This document shows, piece by piece, positions 37,001 through 45,919 of a stretch of DNA of 64,000 bases (its first letter is position 1; each line of letters begins with the position of its first letter). The position numbers and the translations under genes are program-made. The stretch is taken from NCBI RefSeq assembly GCF_024399415.1, contig NZ_CP029257.1, positions 643,501 through 707,500 of the forward strand, written 5' to 3'. This DNA is from Streptococcus oralis (lineage in GTDB: Bacteria > Bacillota > Bacilli > Lactobacillales > Streptococcaceae). Below the pieces are notes generated by a model. It was not told where the DNA came from, made no database searches, and saw nothing but the letters and a program-made list of their open reading frames with translations.

Positions 37001-37147
37001 AAAGGAACCATTGAAGAGAAAATCCAAGAACTTCAAGAACAAAAGAAACATTTGGTTTCCCAAGTTTTAGATGGTACGGAGTCGCGTGCGAGTCTCAGCC
37101 TGGCAGAAATTCGTGAAATTTTGGGAATTTCTGAAGCCAGCACTTGA
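34052..37147 (+). CDS. SNF2-family helicase-like ATPase with SWIM zinc finger
   Basis: 1031 residues. N-terminal SWIM motif CACDFFQKRGYCVHL (about residues 52-66, CxC...CxH), a long middle region, then a Swi2/Snf2 motor in the last 450 residues: ADDMGLGKTLQTIAF (motif I), LDEAQVMKN (motif II, DEAQ in place of DEAH), LSGTPIENH (III), and in the second half VLIFSQFKGML, LKAGGVGLNLTGAD and AIGRAHRMGQ (VI). Such proteins translocate on double-stranded DNA to remodel protein-DNA complexes; the bacterial role is poorly known. It is upstream of a small unknown gene and murC, in the same order as in pneumococci. Confidence 0.9.
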   Translation: MAKLIPGKLRMEGVSLYEKGKIEIIKEKGNRLYTRVSGEDLRYSLEDDLVFCACDFFQKRGYCVHLAALEHYLKNDEEGQVILQALEKGHEEQEEVETKVGFGGSFLERIQPQKREKIYTLSAQGQVEAGTNRLLWTLRIGLVDSQKYYVIRDIPLFLKVLVHRKPYMIGKHYENDLSWDAFDTASQEVLTFLCGLIEEGLSQDLFFPNQGRHLFFPLTFFEQGVELLMNLEDFHFEHQITSYENLLFHDLDPDAELFSFSVQEYPDYFEMEISETERVNVFYGGAVLFRKGNLYLLNPKQISLLKEVKKLPQEERGRKCLQFDNSDRDRLAACLPLFGQLGTVSAPERLQIRPFSPIFCFDREDDGRIRLDIQFDYGDVKVTSRQQLEQLPFSSDAVLENQLFQVCLGAGFEADFQSWRQALKPEAVYSFFHHTIPAFEKLGQVFLSDEMNQLYSVQAPQVQIEPKGGLLEIQFDFQGIAQEEIDQALKALTSNQDFYISSSDQVYFFDEETKQIRQNLQELGVELKDGSFQARKSLAYSLSQLFEGRDRISFSEEFQHLAHDLTHPEDFPLGDIQVQASLRDYQEKGVRWLQMLHHYGFGGILADDMGLGKTLQTIAFLTSQVTEDSRVLILAPSGLIYNWADEFRKFAPQLDLAVVHGLKANREAILSENHQIYVTSYATFRQDSELYQEMAFDFLFLDEAQVMKNAQTKIAQSLRQFVVPAVFALSGTPIENHLGELWSIFQIVLPGLLPSKKEFMKLPADRVAQFIKPFVMRRKKEEVLTELPDLIEVVYKNELEDQQKAIYLAQLQQMRDRLAQVTDQEFQRSRVEILSGLMRLRQICDTPALFMDDYQGASGKLDSLRDLLLQVADGGHRVLIFSQFKGMLEKIEQELPDLGLTSFKITGSTPAHDRQEMTKAFNQGERDAFLISLKAGGVGLNLTGADTVILVDLWWNPAVEAQAIGRAHRMGQEQKVEVYRLITKGTIEEKIQELQEQKKHLVSQVLDGTESRASLSLAEIREILGISEAST

Positions 37148-37194
37148 AAAATCAAGACAATACGCTATAATGAAGTGTTGAAAGGAAATACAAA

Positions 37195-37806
37195 ATGAAA
37201 CAAGATCGATTTCCATTGGTGTCAGATGATGAGATCATGCTGACCAAAATGCCAGTCATGGACTTGTACGATGAGTCAGACTTTATTAGCAATATCAAAG
37301 GTGATTACCGCGATAAGAACTATTTGGAATGGTCTCCTATTAATGAAGAAGAAACCGTAGTTTCTCCAGTGGTTAATAAGGAGTCAAAACCAAGTCCAGA
37401 ACCTAAAAAAGTTGAAAAAACCTATGCTGAATTGGCTCGAGAAGAGGCGCGTGCGGACTTGAAGAAGAAACGTTCAGCCAAGTATTTGACTCAGGATGTT
37501 AGTCATACCAGACGACACAATGGTTCCACACTTGTTCGTCAAGGAAACCAACCAACAGCACCATTTCAAAAGGAAAATCCAGGTGAGTTTGCCAAATTTA
37601 GCAAAAACTTGAGCCAGTCTCACTATATCTTAGCTGAGGAGGTTGGCCAAGTGGCGAACCCAACTCCGAAAGTCCAAACGGGAAAAGCTAACAAGAACAA
37701 CTATGATTTTCTAAAGAAGAGTCAAATCTATAATAAAAAGAATAAGCAAACGGAACAGGAACGTCAGGTTGCCCAAGAGTTGAATCTGACAAGAATTACT
37801 GAGTAG
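37195..37806 (+). CDS. conserved hydrophilic protein of unknown function, upstream of murC
   Basis: 203 residues, no membrane segment or signal peptide. An acidic N-terminal third with [30 protein letters not shown] looks structured; the rest is basic, rich in K, Q and N, and probably disordered ([26 protein letters not shown] may be a helix). It has its own promoter (ACGCTATAATG near 37161) and lies 11 bases before murC, so it is probably in one operon. I recognise it only as a streptococcal gene found at this position. Confidence 0.72.
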   Translation: MKQDRFPLVSDDEIMLTKMPVMDLYDESDFISNIKGDYRDKNYLEWSPINEEETVVSPVVNKESKPSPEPKKVEKTYAELAREEARADLKKKRSAKYLTQDVSHTRRHNGSTLVRQGNQPTAPFQKENPGEFAKFSKNLSQSHYILAEEVGQVANPTPKVQTGKANKNNYDFLKKSQIYNKKNKQTEQERQVAQELNLTRITE

Positions 37807-37817
37807 GGGAGAAAAGC

Positions 37818-39152
37818 ATGTCAAAAACATATCATTTTATTGGAATCAAGGGATCAGGGATGAGTGCCTTGGCCTTGATGTTGCACCAAATGGGACACAA
37901 GGTTCAAGGTTCAGACGTTGAAAAATACTACTTTACTCAACGTGGACTAGAGCAGGCAGGGATTGCCATTCTTCCTTTTGATGAAAAGAACCTACAAGGT
38001 GATGTGGAGATTATCGCGGGGAATGCCTTCCGTCCAGATAACAACGTTGAAATCGCCTATGCAGATCAAAATGGCATCAGCTACAAACGTTACCACGAAT
38101 TCCTAGGTAGCTTTATGCGCGACTTTGTCAGCATGGGAGTAGCAGGAGCTCATGGAAAAACTTCAACGACAGGTATGCTGTCACACGTCTTGTCTCACAT
38201 CACAGACACCAGCTTCTTGATTGGTGATGGGACAGGTCGTGGTTCAGCCAATGCCAAATATTTTGTCTTTGAATCAGACGAATATGAGCGCCATTTCATG
38301 CCTTACCACCCAGAATACTCTATCATCACCAACATTGACTTTGACCATCCAGACTACTTTACAAGTCTAGAGGATGTTTTCAATGCCTTTAACGACTATG
38401 CCAAACAAATTACCAAAGGTTTGTTTGTATACGGTGAAGATCCTGAGTTGCGTAAGATCACAGCCAATGCGCCAATCTATTACTATGGTTTTGAAGCAGA
38501 AGGCAATGACTTTGTAGCTAGCGATCTTCTTCGTTCTACGACTGGTTCGACATTCACCGTTCATTTCCGTGGTCAAGAGTTGGGTCAATTCCACATTCCA
38601 ACCTTTGGTCGTCACAATATCATGAATGCGACAGCTGTTATAGGTCTTCTTTACACAGCAGGTTTTGATTTGAACTTGGTCCGTGAACACTTGAAAACTT
38701 TTGCAGGTGTTAAGCGTCGTTTCACTGAAAAAATCGTCAATGATACAGTGATCATTGATGACTTTGCCCACCATCCAACAGAAATCATTGCAACCTTGGA
38801 TGCAGCTCGTCAGAAATATCCAAGCAAGGAAATCGTGGCAGTCTTCCAACCGCATACCTTTACAAGAACCATTGCCTTGTTGGACGAATTTGCCCATGCA
38901 TTGAATCAAGCAGACGCCGTCTACCTAGCGCAAATCTATGGATCAGCTCGTGAAGTGGACCATGGTGATGTCAAGGTAGAAGACCTAGCTAATAAAATCA
39001 ACAAGAAACATCAGGTTATCACTGTTGAAAATGTTTCTCCACTCCTAGACCATGACAATGCTGTTTACGTCTTTATGGGTGCAGGAGACATCCAAACCTA
39101 TGAATATTCATTTGAACGTCTCTTGTCTAACTTGACAAGCAACGTCCAATAA
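37818..39152 (+). CDS. murC: UDP-N-acetylmuramate--L-alanine ligase
   Basis: 444 residues, Mur ligase. N-terminal Rossmann part with [20 protein letters not shown] loop [11 protein letters not shown] (about residue 111), central [11 protein letters not shown], and C-terminal FQPHTFTRT. It adds the first amino acid of the stem peptide to UDP-MurNAc. The start follows GGGGAG; two acetyltransferase genes follow at 9 bases and by overlap, making a likely operon from 37195 to 40123. Confidence 0.95.
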   Translation: MSKTYHFIGIKGSGMSALALMLHQMGHKVQGSDVEKYYFTQRGLEQAGIAILPFDEKNLQGDVEIIAGNAFRPDNNVEIAYADQNGISYKRYHEFLGSFMRDFVSMGVAGAHGKTSTTGMLSHVLSHITDTSFLIGDGTGRGSANAKYFVFESDEYERHFMPYHPEYSIITNIDFDHPDYFTSLEDVFNAFNDYAKQITKGLFVYGEDPELRKITANAPIYYYGFEAEGNDFVASDLLRSTTGSTFTVHFRGQELGQFHIPTFGRHNIMNATAVIGLLYTAGFDLNLVREHLKTFAGVKRRFTEKIVNDTVIIDDFAHHPTEIIATLDAARQKYPSKEIVAVFQPHTFTRTIALLDEFAHALNQADAVYLAQIYGSAREVDHGDVKVEDLANKINKKHQVITVENVSPLLDHDNAVYVFMGAGDIQTYEYSFERLLSNLTSNVQ

Positions 39153-39161
39153 GGAAAACAG

Positions 39162-39629
39162 ATGGAAATTCCAATCACTATAAGGCAAGCTACCCTATCA
39201 GATTTAGAAGAAATGTTGGCGATTGAAGAAGCCAATCCTTCGTTAGAAGAGGCATTTAGCCGCCAATCCTTAGAAGAGAGTATCCGCAAGACTGCGGGTA
39301 CCTTTCTTGTAGCTGGGGATGAAAATCAGCTCCTAGGCTATGTTTTAGGAGAAGCTCAGTATCTTCATCCCAAGTGGATAGAAATAAAATCATTGACCAT
39401 TCTTCCTGACCATTGGGGACAGGGGTTGGGAACTCTTCTTCTTGCGGCCTTGAAACAGGTGACAGTCGAACTAGATTACCAAGGTATTCTTTTACAAAGT
39501 CCTGATGAACTACTATCTTATTTTGAAATGAATGGCTTTGTTGAAGAAGAAATGACAGAAAGTCATTATGGCAGTGGTTCTGAATGGTATCTGATTTGGG
39601 AAAATCCCTTTTATCAGGAGGAAATATGA
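39162..39629 (+). CDS. GNAT family N-acetyltransferase
   Basis: 155 residues with the GNAT fold: ITIRQATLSDLEEMLAIEEAN at the N-terminus, the acetyl-CoA loop in DHWGQGLGTLLLAALK (about residues 86-101), and a C-terminal YFEMNGFVEEEM. It starts nine bases after murC and overlaps the next GNAT gene (stop in ATATGA). The two share their first 30 residues in pattern (IRQA-x-x-SDL, AIE/EIE), so they look like a tandem duplication. Substrate unknown. Confidence 0.84.
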   Translation: MEIPITIRQATLSDLEEMLAIEEANPSLEEAFSRQSLEESIRKTAGTFLVAGDENQLLGYVLGEAQYLHPKWIEIKSLTILPDHWGQGLGTLLLAALKQVTVELDYQGILLQSPDELLSYFEMNGFVEEEMTESHYGSGSEWYLIWENPFYQEEI

Positions 39630-40123
39630 AAATCAGACAAGCAAGATTTTCGGATTTGGATCGGATTATAGAGATAGAGCTGGAGAATTTTTCACTGGAG
39701 GAAGCCATTCCTCGTTCGGTCTTTGAGGCCCATTTGCAGGAAATTCAGACCAGTTTTCTGGTAGCTGAAAAAGAGGGGAATATTCTTGGTTATATCGAAG
39801 GTCCAGTCGTCCCACACCGCCATCTACATGATCAGTCATTTACAGAAGAAATAAAAGACTATAGCCATCAACCTGGAGGTTATATTTCTGTGACTTGCCT
39901 ATCTATTGCCAAGGAAGCACAAGCTTTGGGGGTAGGGAAAAGACTATTAAGGGCTTTGAAAGAAGTCGCTTTAGAACATGAGCGAGAGGGCATTAATCTG
40001 ACATGTCATGATTACCTTATCGCCTATTATGAAAAGCACGGCTTTGTTAATGAAGGAATATCCCAGTCAAACTTTGCTGGGGAAACATGGTATGATATGG
40101 TCTGGCAGCCTGAAAATCAATAA
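39626..40123 (+). CDS. GNAT family N-acetyltransferase, paralogue of the preceding gene
   Basis: 165 residues, GNAT fold: KIRQARFSDLDRIIEIELENF, the loop EAQALGVGKRLLRALKEVA for acetyl-CoA, and YYEKHGFVNEGISQSNF. ATG 39626 overlaps the upstream stop and follows AGGAGG, clearly better than the in-frame codon at 39584 inside the previous gene. It resembles the streptococcal GNATs encoded between murC and mltG. Substrate unknown. Confidence 0.85.
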   Translation: MKIRQARFSDLDRIIEIELENFSLEEAIPRSVFEAHLQEIQTSFLVAEKEGNILGYIEGPVVPHRHLHDQSFTEEIKDYSHQPGGYISVTCLSIAKEAQALGVGKRLLRALKEVALEHEREGINLTCHDYLIAYYEKHGFVNEGISQSNFAGETWYDMVWQPENQ

Positions 40124-40160
40124 AACTAGCTAGGGAATGCCCTAGTTGGTTGCTTTTCTA
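40124..40160 (+). terminator. intrinsic terminator of the murC-GNAT unit
   Basis: CTAGGG / CCCTAG stem with AATG loop, extended by outer pairs, then GGTTGCTTTT. Confidence 0.65.
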
Positions 40161-40209
40161 CGACTTTTAAGATATAATATTATGGATTGTCAACAAGGAG
40201 GTAATGCTT

Positions 40210-41955
40210 TTGACTGAAAAATCAAGAGAAGAAGAAAAATTAAGCTTTAAAGAGCAGATTCTACGTGATTTAGAAAGAGTAAAAGAACAAGATAGAAGAG
40301 AGAAAGAAGTAGAGATTCCAAATCTGACGGCTTCATCATCTCAAGCTAGTTCAGCAACTCCTTCAGATCTTGAACCAGAAACATCAACAGAAGAGTTGAT
40401 GGCTGATTCCCTGTCTGTTGTCGATAAAATTCTAAAGAATGCACCAAGTGTTCCTCCACTTTCAAGTGCTAGAACTGATGAAACGGATGACCAAGAAGAG
40501 AAAGAGATTAGACAGCCAATCATCGACAAGATTGAAGTTGTAGAATCTGAAGAACCTCTAGTAGAGCCGATTCATCTGGCTGAAGAACCTGTAGTGGAAC
40601 CCGTTCAACCTAAGGTAGAACCAGTTGAGCTTAAACCCGAAGAAAAAGAATTTAACGATACTCCGACTAAGGTTGCCGTAACCTATAAAACAGAAGACAA
40701 GAAAGAGGAAATCACTCCAGGAATGCCTGAAAGAGTTGAGCCTGTTTCTACAGAATCTAGCAGTGGATTAGCTGATGCTCCACGTCGTAGTCGTCGTCAA
40801 GGTGCAACATCAACTAAGAAAAAGAATAAATCAAAAGCTAAAGGTTGCCTAGTAACAGTTCTAGTTCTCCTAGTACTCGTTACAGTTGGTGGTTACTTTG
40901 GTTATGGTTACGTTCAAGATTCCTTGAAACCTGTGGATGCAAGCTCTAAGGATTACGTAACGGTTCAAATCCCAGACGGTGCAAATGTTCAAGAAATTGG
41001 AAGCACCTTGGAAAAATCTGGTTTGGTTAAACATGGACTGATCTTTAGCCTTTATGCTAAATACTATAGCCATGCTAACTTGAAGTCAGGTTATTACAAC
41101 TTGAAGAAGAGTATGAGTACGGATGAGTTGATTCAAGAATTGGAAAAAGGTGGGACTCCTGAAGCTCAGGCACCTGTTCTTGCAAACTTGACAATTCCAG
41201 AAGGCTATACATTAGAGCAAATCGCTCAAACAGTAGGACAACTTCAAGGTGAATTTAAAGAACCTCTTACTGCGGATGCTTTCTTGGCAAAAGCTCAAGA
41301 TGAGACCTTTATCTCACAATTAGTAGCCAAGTATCCAAACCTACTTGGAAGTCTTCCAACAAAAGACAGTGGCGTTCGTTATCGTCTTGAAGGCTACCTT
41401 TTCCCAGCCACCTATACGATCAAAGACGGCACAACTGTTGAAAGTTTGATTGATGAGATGGTGGCTGCTATGGATAAGGCTATGTCGCCATATTACGCTA
41501 CGATCAAAGAAAAGAATCTGACAGTTAATGAATTGCTCAGCATTGCTTCTCTTGTCGAAAAAGAAGGTGCTAAGACCGAAGACCGCAAGAAAATCGCAGG
41601 TGTCTTCTATAACCGCTTGAATGTTGGTATGCCACTTCAAAGTAATATCGCTATCCTATATGCTCAAGGAAAACTTGGTCAAAAGATTAGTTTAGCAGAT
41701 GACGCTGGAATTGATACAACGATTGATTCACCATACAATGTTTACACACACCTTGGTCTCATGCCTGGACCGGTTGATAGCCCAAGTTCGGATGCGATTG
41801 AAGCAAGTGTAAACCAGACAAAGAGTGAGTACTTGTACTTTGTAGCAAATGTTGAAGACGGTAAAGTATACTTTGCAACAACAAAAGAAGAACATGATCA
41901 AAACGTTGCAGAGCATATCAATAGCAAGTTACCTCAAGCAAGTAGTTCAAACTAA
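40210..41955 (+). CDS. mltG: endolytic murein transglycosylase MltG
   Basis: 581 residues from a TTG start. Long acidic cytoplasmic region (1 to about 210, E/P-rich), one membrane helix (about 217-237, CLVTVLVLLVLVTVGGYFGYG), a LysM-like subdomain (DYVTVQIPDGANVQEIG) and the YceG/MltG catalytic domain with the Glu in SLVEKEGAKTEDRKKIAGVF and the FYNRLNVGMPLQSN motif. It cuts nascent glycan during peripheral wall growth and is essential or near-essential in pneumococci. The TTG at 40210 is chosen because AAGGAGG (40195-40201) is eight bases upstream; the ATG at 40204 would be only two bases from it. Confidence 0.9.
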   Translation: MTEKSREEEKLSFKEQILRDLERVKEQDRREKEVEIPNLTASSSQASSATPSDLEPETSTEELMADSLSVVDKILKNAPSVPPLSSARTDETDDQEEKEIRQPIIDKIEVVESEEPLVEPIHLAEEPVVEPVQPKVEPVELKPEEKEFNDTPTKVAVTYKTEDKKEEITPGMPERVEPVSTESSSGLADAPRRSRRQGATSTKKKNKSKAKGCLVTVLVLLVLVTVGGYFGYGYVQDSLKPVDASSKDYVTVQIPDGANVQEIGSTLEKSGLVKHGLIFSLYAKYYSHANLKSGYYNLKKSMSTDELIQELEKGGTPEAQAPVLANLTIPEGYTLEQIAQTVGQLQGEFKEPLTADAFLAKAQDETFISQLVAKYPNLLGSLPTKDSGVRYRLEGYLFPATYTIKDGTTVESLIDEMVAAMDKAMSPYYATIKEKNLTVNELLSIASLVEKEGAKTEDRKKIAGVFYNRLNVGMPLQSNIAILYAQGKLGQKISLADDAGIDTTIDSPYNVYTHLGLMPGPVDSPSSDAIEASVNQTKSEYLYFVANVEDGKVYFATTKEEHDQNVAEHINSKLPQASSSN

Positions 41956-41986
41956 AATTATGTGGTTTTCCACATAATTTTGTTTT
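41954..41986 (+). terminator. intrinsic terminator of mltG
   Basis: AAAATTATGTGG / CCACATAATTTT stem, TTTT C loop, T tract. Confidence 0.85.
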
Positions 41987-42017
41987 AAAAAAGTAAATAG
42001 AAAAGAAAGTTAAAAAA

Positions 42018-42500
42018 ATGGCAGAAAAAACTTACCCAATGACCCTTGAAGAAAAGGAAAAACTAGAAAAAGAATTAGAGGAATTGAAACTCGTTCGTCG
42101 TCCTGAAGTCGTAGAGCGTATCAAGATTGCTCGTTCTTATGGAGACCTTTCAGAAAATAGTGAGTATGAAGCAGCGAAAGATGAACAAGCTTTTGTTGAA
42201 GGTCAAATTTCAAGTCTAGAAACAAAAATTCGCTATGCTGAAATTGTTAATAGCGATGCAGTTGCCCAAGATGAGGTAGCAATCGGTAAAACAGTAACAA
42301 TCCAAGAAGTCGGTGAAGACGAAGAAGAGGTCTACATCATCGTCGGTTCCGCTGGTGCAGATGCTTTTGCTGGTAAAGTCTCAAATGAAAGTCCGATTGG
42401 CCGTGCTTTGATTGGCAAGAAGACTGGTGATACTGCAACGATTGAAACACCAGTTGGTAGCTATGATGTCAAAATCTTAAAGGTTGAAAAAACAGCTTAA
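42018..42500 (+). CDS. greA: transcription elongation factor GreA
   Basis: 160 residues: N-terminal antiparallel coiled coil (about 5-78) with the tip [18 protein letters not shown] (acidic tip that enters the polymerase channel), and C-terminal FKBP-like domain ([30 protein letters not shown]). It rescues backtracked RNA polymerase by stimulating transcript cleavage. It sits behind mltG, as in other streptococci, with AAAGAAAG as a modest ribosome site. Confidence 0.95.
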   Translation: MAEKTYPMTLEEKEKLEKELEELKLVRRPEVVERIKIARSYGDLSENSEYEAAKDEQAFVEGQISSLETKIRYAEIVNSDAVAQDEVAIGKTVTIQEVGEDEEEVYIIVGSAGADAFAGKVSNESPIGRALIGKKTGDTATIETPVGSYDVKILKVEKTA

Positions 42501-42508
42501 ATAGAATG

Positions 42509-42559
42509 AAAAAGGAGTAGTGAAGGTTTTGCCTTGCTCAACTCCTTTTTGGTTTTTTA
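42509..42559 (+). terminator. intrinsic terminator of greA
   Basis: AAAAAGGAGT / ACTCCTTTTT outer stem and an inner AAGG/CCTT pairing, T tract. Confidence 0.8.
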
Positions 42560-42576
42560 GATAAAAAGGAGACTAT

Positions 42577-43941
42577 ATGAGTGAAAATAAGAAGAAAAAC
42601 AAAATGGAGCGTGGTTTAACCAATCGCCATGTTCAGGTGATGGCCATTGCGGGGACAATCGGAACAGGACTTTTCCTAGGTGCTGGTCGCTCTATCAGCC
42701 TTACAGGACCTTCTATCATTCTGATTTACATGATTACTGGAGCCTTTATGTTTTTGATGATGAGGGCTGTTGGGGAGATGCTGTATCAGGATCCAGAACA
42801 ACATACCTTTATCAACTTTATCACCCGTCATTTGGGGAAAGGCTGGGGATATTTCTCAGTTTGGTCTTATTGGTTGTCAGTTGTCTTTATCGGTATGGCA
42901 GAAATCACTGCCATCTCAGACTATGTCCGCTTCTGGTTTCCCACCTGGCCTAGCTGGATGATTCAGCTTGTCTTTTTAACGATTTTGGCTTTGGTCAATC
43001 TGATTGCGGTTAAGCTCTTTGGAGAAGTCGAGTTTTGGTTTGCTATGGTCAAGATTGTGGCGATTTTAGCCATGATTGCCACTGGGGTCTTTATGGTTTT
43101 GACGGGCTTTAAGACACCGCATGGTGTTGCAAGTTTGGCAAATATCAGTGACCAATTCTCTCTTTTTCCAAACGGAGTTATGAACTTTGTCATGGCCTTT
43201 CAAATGGTATTTTTTGCCTATCTGATGATTGAGTTTATCGGGGTAACAACTTCTGAAACAAAGAACCCTCGTCAGGTCTTGCCCAAAGCTGTTAAGGAAA
43301 TTCCTCTCAGAATTATCTTCTTCTATGGGGGAGCTCTTATTGCGATTATGGCCATTATTCCTTGGTCTTATCTTAATTCTTCTGATTCTCCATTTGTAAC
43401 AGTCTTTGAACTGGCAGGGATCAAGTGGGCGGCGGCTCTAATCAATTTTGTTGTCTTGACCTCAGCAGCTTCTGCTCTTAACTCAACTCTCTACTCAACA
43501 GGGAGACACCTATATCAGATTGCCCATGATTCGCCCAATCGTTTCTTAAAGGCCATCAAGGTCGATACCCTTTCTCGCCACAATGTTCCACAAAATGCCA
43601 TCATCGCCTCAGCGATCTTGATTGCTCTGGCTGCCTTTATCAATGTGTTGCCAGGTGTTTCAGATGCCTTTGCTTTAATCACCGCATCCTCATCAGGTGT
43701 ATACATCGCGATTTATATCTTGATTATGGTGGCTCATCTCAAATACCGCAAGTCACAAGACTTCATGGCTGATGGCTACCTCATGCCTCAGTATCGCTTG
43801 CTTAATCCCCTAACCATTCTCTTTTTTGTCTTTGTTTTCGTGACTCTCTTTTTGCAAGAGTCTACCTTCATGGGGGCAGTTGGTTCTGCTATCTGGATCC
43901 TTATTTTTGGGATTTATAGTCAGTGGAAATTTAGAAAATAA
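42577..43941 (+). CDS. amino-acid permease (APC superfamily, AAT family)
   Basis: 454 residues, 12 membrane helices. Seen: GLTNRHVQVMAIAGTIGTGLFLG (helix 1 with the unwound GTIGTG substrate site), GEMLYQDPEQHTF, and FIGVTTSETKNPRQVLPKA, which mark the AAT group (GabP, CycA, AapA relatives). A proton-coupled importer for a neutral amino acid such as alanine, serine or glycine is likely; specificity cannot be read. Single gene with AAAAGGAG upstream. Confidence 0.88.
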   Translation: MSENKKKNKMERGLTNRHVQVMAIAGTIGTGLFLGAGRSISLTGPSIILIYMITGAFMFLMMRAVGEMLYQDPEQHTFINFITRHLGKGWGYFSVWSYWLSVVFIGMAEITAISDYVRFWFPTWPSWMIQLVFLTILALVNLIAVKLFGEVEFWFAMVKIVAILAMIATGVFMVLTGFKTPHGVASLANISDQFSLFPNGVMNFVMAFQMVFFAYLMIEFIGVTTSETKNPRQVLPKAVKEIPLRIIFFYGGALIAIMAIIPWSYLNSSDSPFVTVFELAGIKWAAALINFVVLTSAASALNSTLYSTGRHLYQIAHDSPNRFLKAIKVDTLSRHNVPQNAIIASAILIALAAFINVLPGVSDAFALITASSSGVYIAIYILIMVAHLKYRKSQDFMADGYLMPQYRLLNPLTILFFVFVFVTLFLQESTFMGAVGSAIWILIFGIYSQWKFRK

Positions 43942-44040
43942 ATCATGAACTCATCAACTCTGCTTGGTGAGTTTTTCTAGTTTGACAGTCTATTGAAATA
44001 GGATTATAATCAAGCTGTAGCAGTTTATTAGGAGGTTTGA

Positions 44041-44451
44041 ATGCACGTTAGATTGGAAAATAAGGAATCACATAAAGCGCAAGAAATCGCGAATCAAATT
44101 CGTGCTTATAATCGTTCCAAAAGAGAAGAGGCTGAAAGCGAGCCACTGAATCTTTATGTTGAAGACGAAATGGGCAATCTCATGGCGGGCTTAGTAGCTG
44201 AGACTTTCGGAAATTGGTTGGAAATCGAATATTTATTTGTGAAAGAGGAATTGAGGGGACAAGGAATTGGTTCAAAACTATTGGAGCGAGCAGAAAATGA
44301 AGCCAAGAATCGAAACTGTCGTTTTGCTTTTGTCAACACTTACCAGTTTCAAGCGCCAGATTTTTATCTAAGTCATGGCTACAAGGAAGTTTTTGCCTTG
44401 CAAGACTATCCCTACACAGGACAAAGATACTATTACCAAAAGGATTTGTGA
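44041..44451 (+). CDS. GNAT family N-acetyltransferase
   Basis: 136 residues: LVAETFGNWLEIEYLFVKEELRGQGIGSKLLERAENEAKNRNCRF holds the central strand and the acetyl-CoA loop RGQGIG (about residues 79-84); QAPDFYLSHGYKEVF is the C-terminal part. It is close to small GNATs annotated as acting on amino acids or antibiotics, but the substrate is unknown. AGGAGG is upstream; own promoter near 43990-44015; terminator at 44506-44543. Confidence 0.85.
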   Translation: MHVRLENKESHKAQEIANQIRAYNRSKREEAESEPLNLYVEDEMGNLMAGLVAETFGNWLEIEYLFVKEELRGQGIGSKLLERAENEAKNRNCRFAFVNTYQFQAPDFYLSHGYKEVFALQDYPYTGQRYYYQKDL

Positions 44452-44505
44452 TCTAGACTTCTTTCCTTTGAAGAGGAGCTTAGCTAAGTAGCAAAAAAGA
44501 ACGAA

Positions 44506-44543
44506 TACTCTTTATCATGTAAGATGGTAGAGAGTTTTTTTGT
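44506..44543 (+). terminator. intrinsic terminator
   Basis: ACTCTTTATCAT / ATGGTAGAGAGT imperfect stem with GTAAG loop and T7 tract. Confidence 0.75.
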
Positions 44544-44574
44544 TAATAAAATATTACAAAATGACATTTATATA

Positions 44575-44602
44575 TTGCATTAAGTTAGATATATGGTATA
44601 AT
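44575..44602 (+). promoter_or_regulatory. promoter of the XRE-membrane protein operon
   Basis: TTGCAT (44575-44580), 16-base spacer, extended -10 TGG-TATAAT (44597-44602). Confidence 0.65.
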
Positions 44603-44652
44603 GTATTTGAGAAAAGGAGCGCAACTTTTTAAAAATTATAAGGAGGAATCAA

Positions 44653-44862
44653 GTGGCTAAAAATTTAAAGCTAAAACTAGCTCGTGTGGAACTTGATATG
44701 ACACAGGGGGATTTGGCAGAGGCTGTTGGTGTTACTAGGCAGACTATAGGCTTGATAGAAGCAGGGAAATATAATCCTAGTCTTTCCCTTTGCCAGTCTA
44801 TTTGCAGATGCTTAGGCAAAACTTTGGATCAATTATTTTGGGAGGAAGAAGATGAAAAATAG
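44653..44862 (+). CDS. small XRE-family transcriptional regulator
   Basis: 69 residues, essentially a lone HTH_3 domain: ARVELDMTQGDLAEAVGVTRQTIGLIEAGKYNPSLSLC, with the recognition helix near residues 27-36. GTG start with AGGAGG seven bases upstream. Streptococci often encode such mini-regulators with integral membrane proteins in one operon; the regulator usually controls its own operon. The stop overlaps the start of the next gene by 11 bases. Confidence 0.85.
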   Translation: MAKNLKLKLARVELDMTQGDLAEAVGVTRQTIGLIEAGKYNPSLSLCQSICRCLGKTLDQLFWEEEDEK

Positions 44863-45325
44863 AAAAAAACTTGTGATCAAAGATGAACGTACGGAAAAAT
44901 TGGACGGAAACATTTCAGGAGAAATTCTCTTGGGAATGTGCTTATTTTTGGCACTGGAAATTTTTGCCAAAGTTTATATTTTCAATTTAACACTTTTGTC
45001 CTATTTATCAGAATTACTTTTATTGATTGGAGTCGGTTTGTATGCTATTATTCGCCGCATGTATGTAGGAATTGACATTCGAGATATTGTTGAGAATACT
45101 GGAAAAGAAAGAATTTTATCTGCTTTGGGATTTTCTATAGTGATTTTATTGATTGATATCGTAGGCAATCGCGAGGAACTGGTCAATCTATTGACTTGGA
45201 AGTACTCCCTAAAAGTGGTTCTAGCAGTTATCATCTATCTCGTTGGGAGTTTTTCTATGGATAGAGTTATCCTATACTTGAATCGCAGAAATCAGCAAGT
45301 TTGGGAGGAAGAAGATGAAAAATAG
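44852..45325 (+). CDS. integral membrane protein A of the XRE operon (DUF6773-like)
   Basis: 157 residues, four membrane helices (about 27-46, 48-66, 84-102, 113-134). The N-terminal VIKDERTEKLDGNISGE pattern (DER-x-E-x-L) recurs in the next protein, so the two are paralogues. It ends in the same residues WEEEDEK as the upstream regulator, and the DNA of both junctions is nearly identical. No known transporter motif. Possibly an immunity or membrane-stress protein; inferred from operon type only. Confidence 0.7.
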   Translation: MKNRKKLVIKDERTEKLDGNISGEILLGMCLFLALEIFAKVYIFNLTLLSYLSELLLLIGVGLYAIIRRMYVGIDIRDIVENTGKERILSALGFSIVILLIDIVGNREELVNLLTWKYSLKVVLAVIIYLVGSFSMDRVILYLNRRNQQVWEEEDEK

Positions 45326-45803
45326 ATTTTTTTATTATCAATTACTAGACGAAAGAGAAGAACAACTGATTAACAAAGCTGGGACAGAGTCTTTTAATGT
45401 GTTTATCGGGCTCATTCTGCTAAGTTATTTGGTGGCTGTATTAGCACCTGCTCTTTTTAATTCTAATATTCTTCTGGTTACCCTTCTTTTAGGAATTTCC
45501 TTCTTTTTCAATCGTGCACGACAACTTGGAGTGACCTACTATAGTCGTTTTCATTTTACGATTGTAGGGTGTTTGCTGGTAACTCTCGCTATTACGACTC
45601 TCTTGATGTTGGAGAATTATCAATTCAATATCGAAATTTATCAGCACAATCCTTTGAACGTTAAATACTTGTCTGCTTGGGTCATTACTTATCTGATTTA
45701 CCTTCCTTGGGTTTTTATCGGCAATCTCGGCCTTAAAAGTTATGGTGAATGGGCTCAAAAAAAGTTTGAGCAAGATATGGATGAACTGGAGAATGGAGAA
45801 TAG
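45315..45803 (+). CDS. integral membrane protein B of the XRE operon
   Basis: 162 residues, four membrane helices (about 29-49, 52-68, 78-98, 117-137). Its N-terminal YQLLDEREEQLINKAGTESF matches the opening of protein A. It starts inside the end of protein A by the same 11-base overlap as the upstream junction. Function unknown; may form a heteromeric membrane complex with protein A. Confidence 0.7.
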   Translation: MKNRFFYYQLLDEREEQLINKAGTESFNVFIGLILLSYLVAVLAPALFNSNILLVTLLLGISFFFNRARQLGVTYYSRFHFTIVGCLLVTLAITTLLMLENYQFNIEIYQHNPLNVKYLSAWVITYLIYLPWVFIGNLGLKSYGEWAQKKFEQDMDELENGE

Positions 45804-45919
45804 CTTGTTAGCTTTTTATCAATCTCAGTAAAATGTGTTATAATAGTACTAATTTATCGGATGGTGTGAAAGTGGTAGAATACGTTCATACCTTTGTAAA
45901 GTAGGAAGAAGGAAAACAG

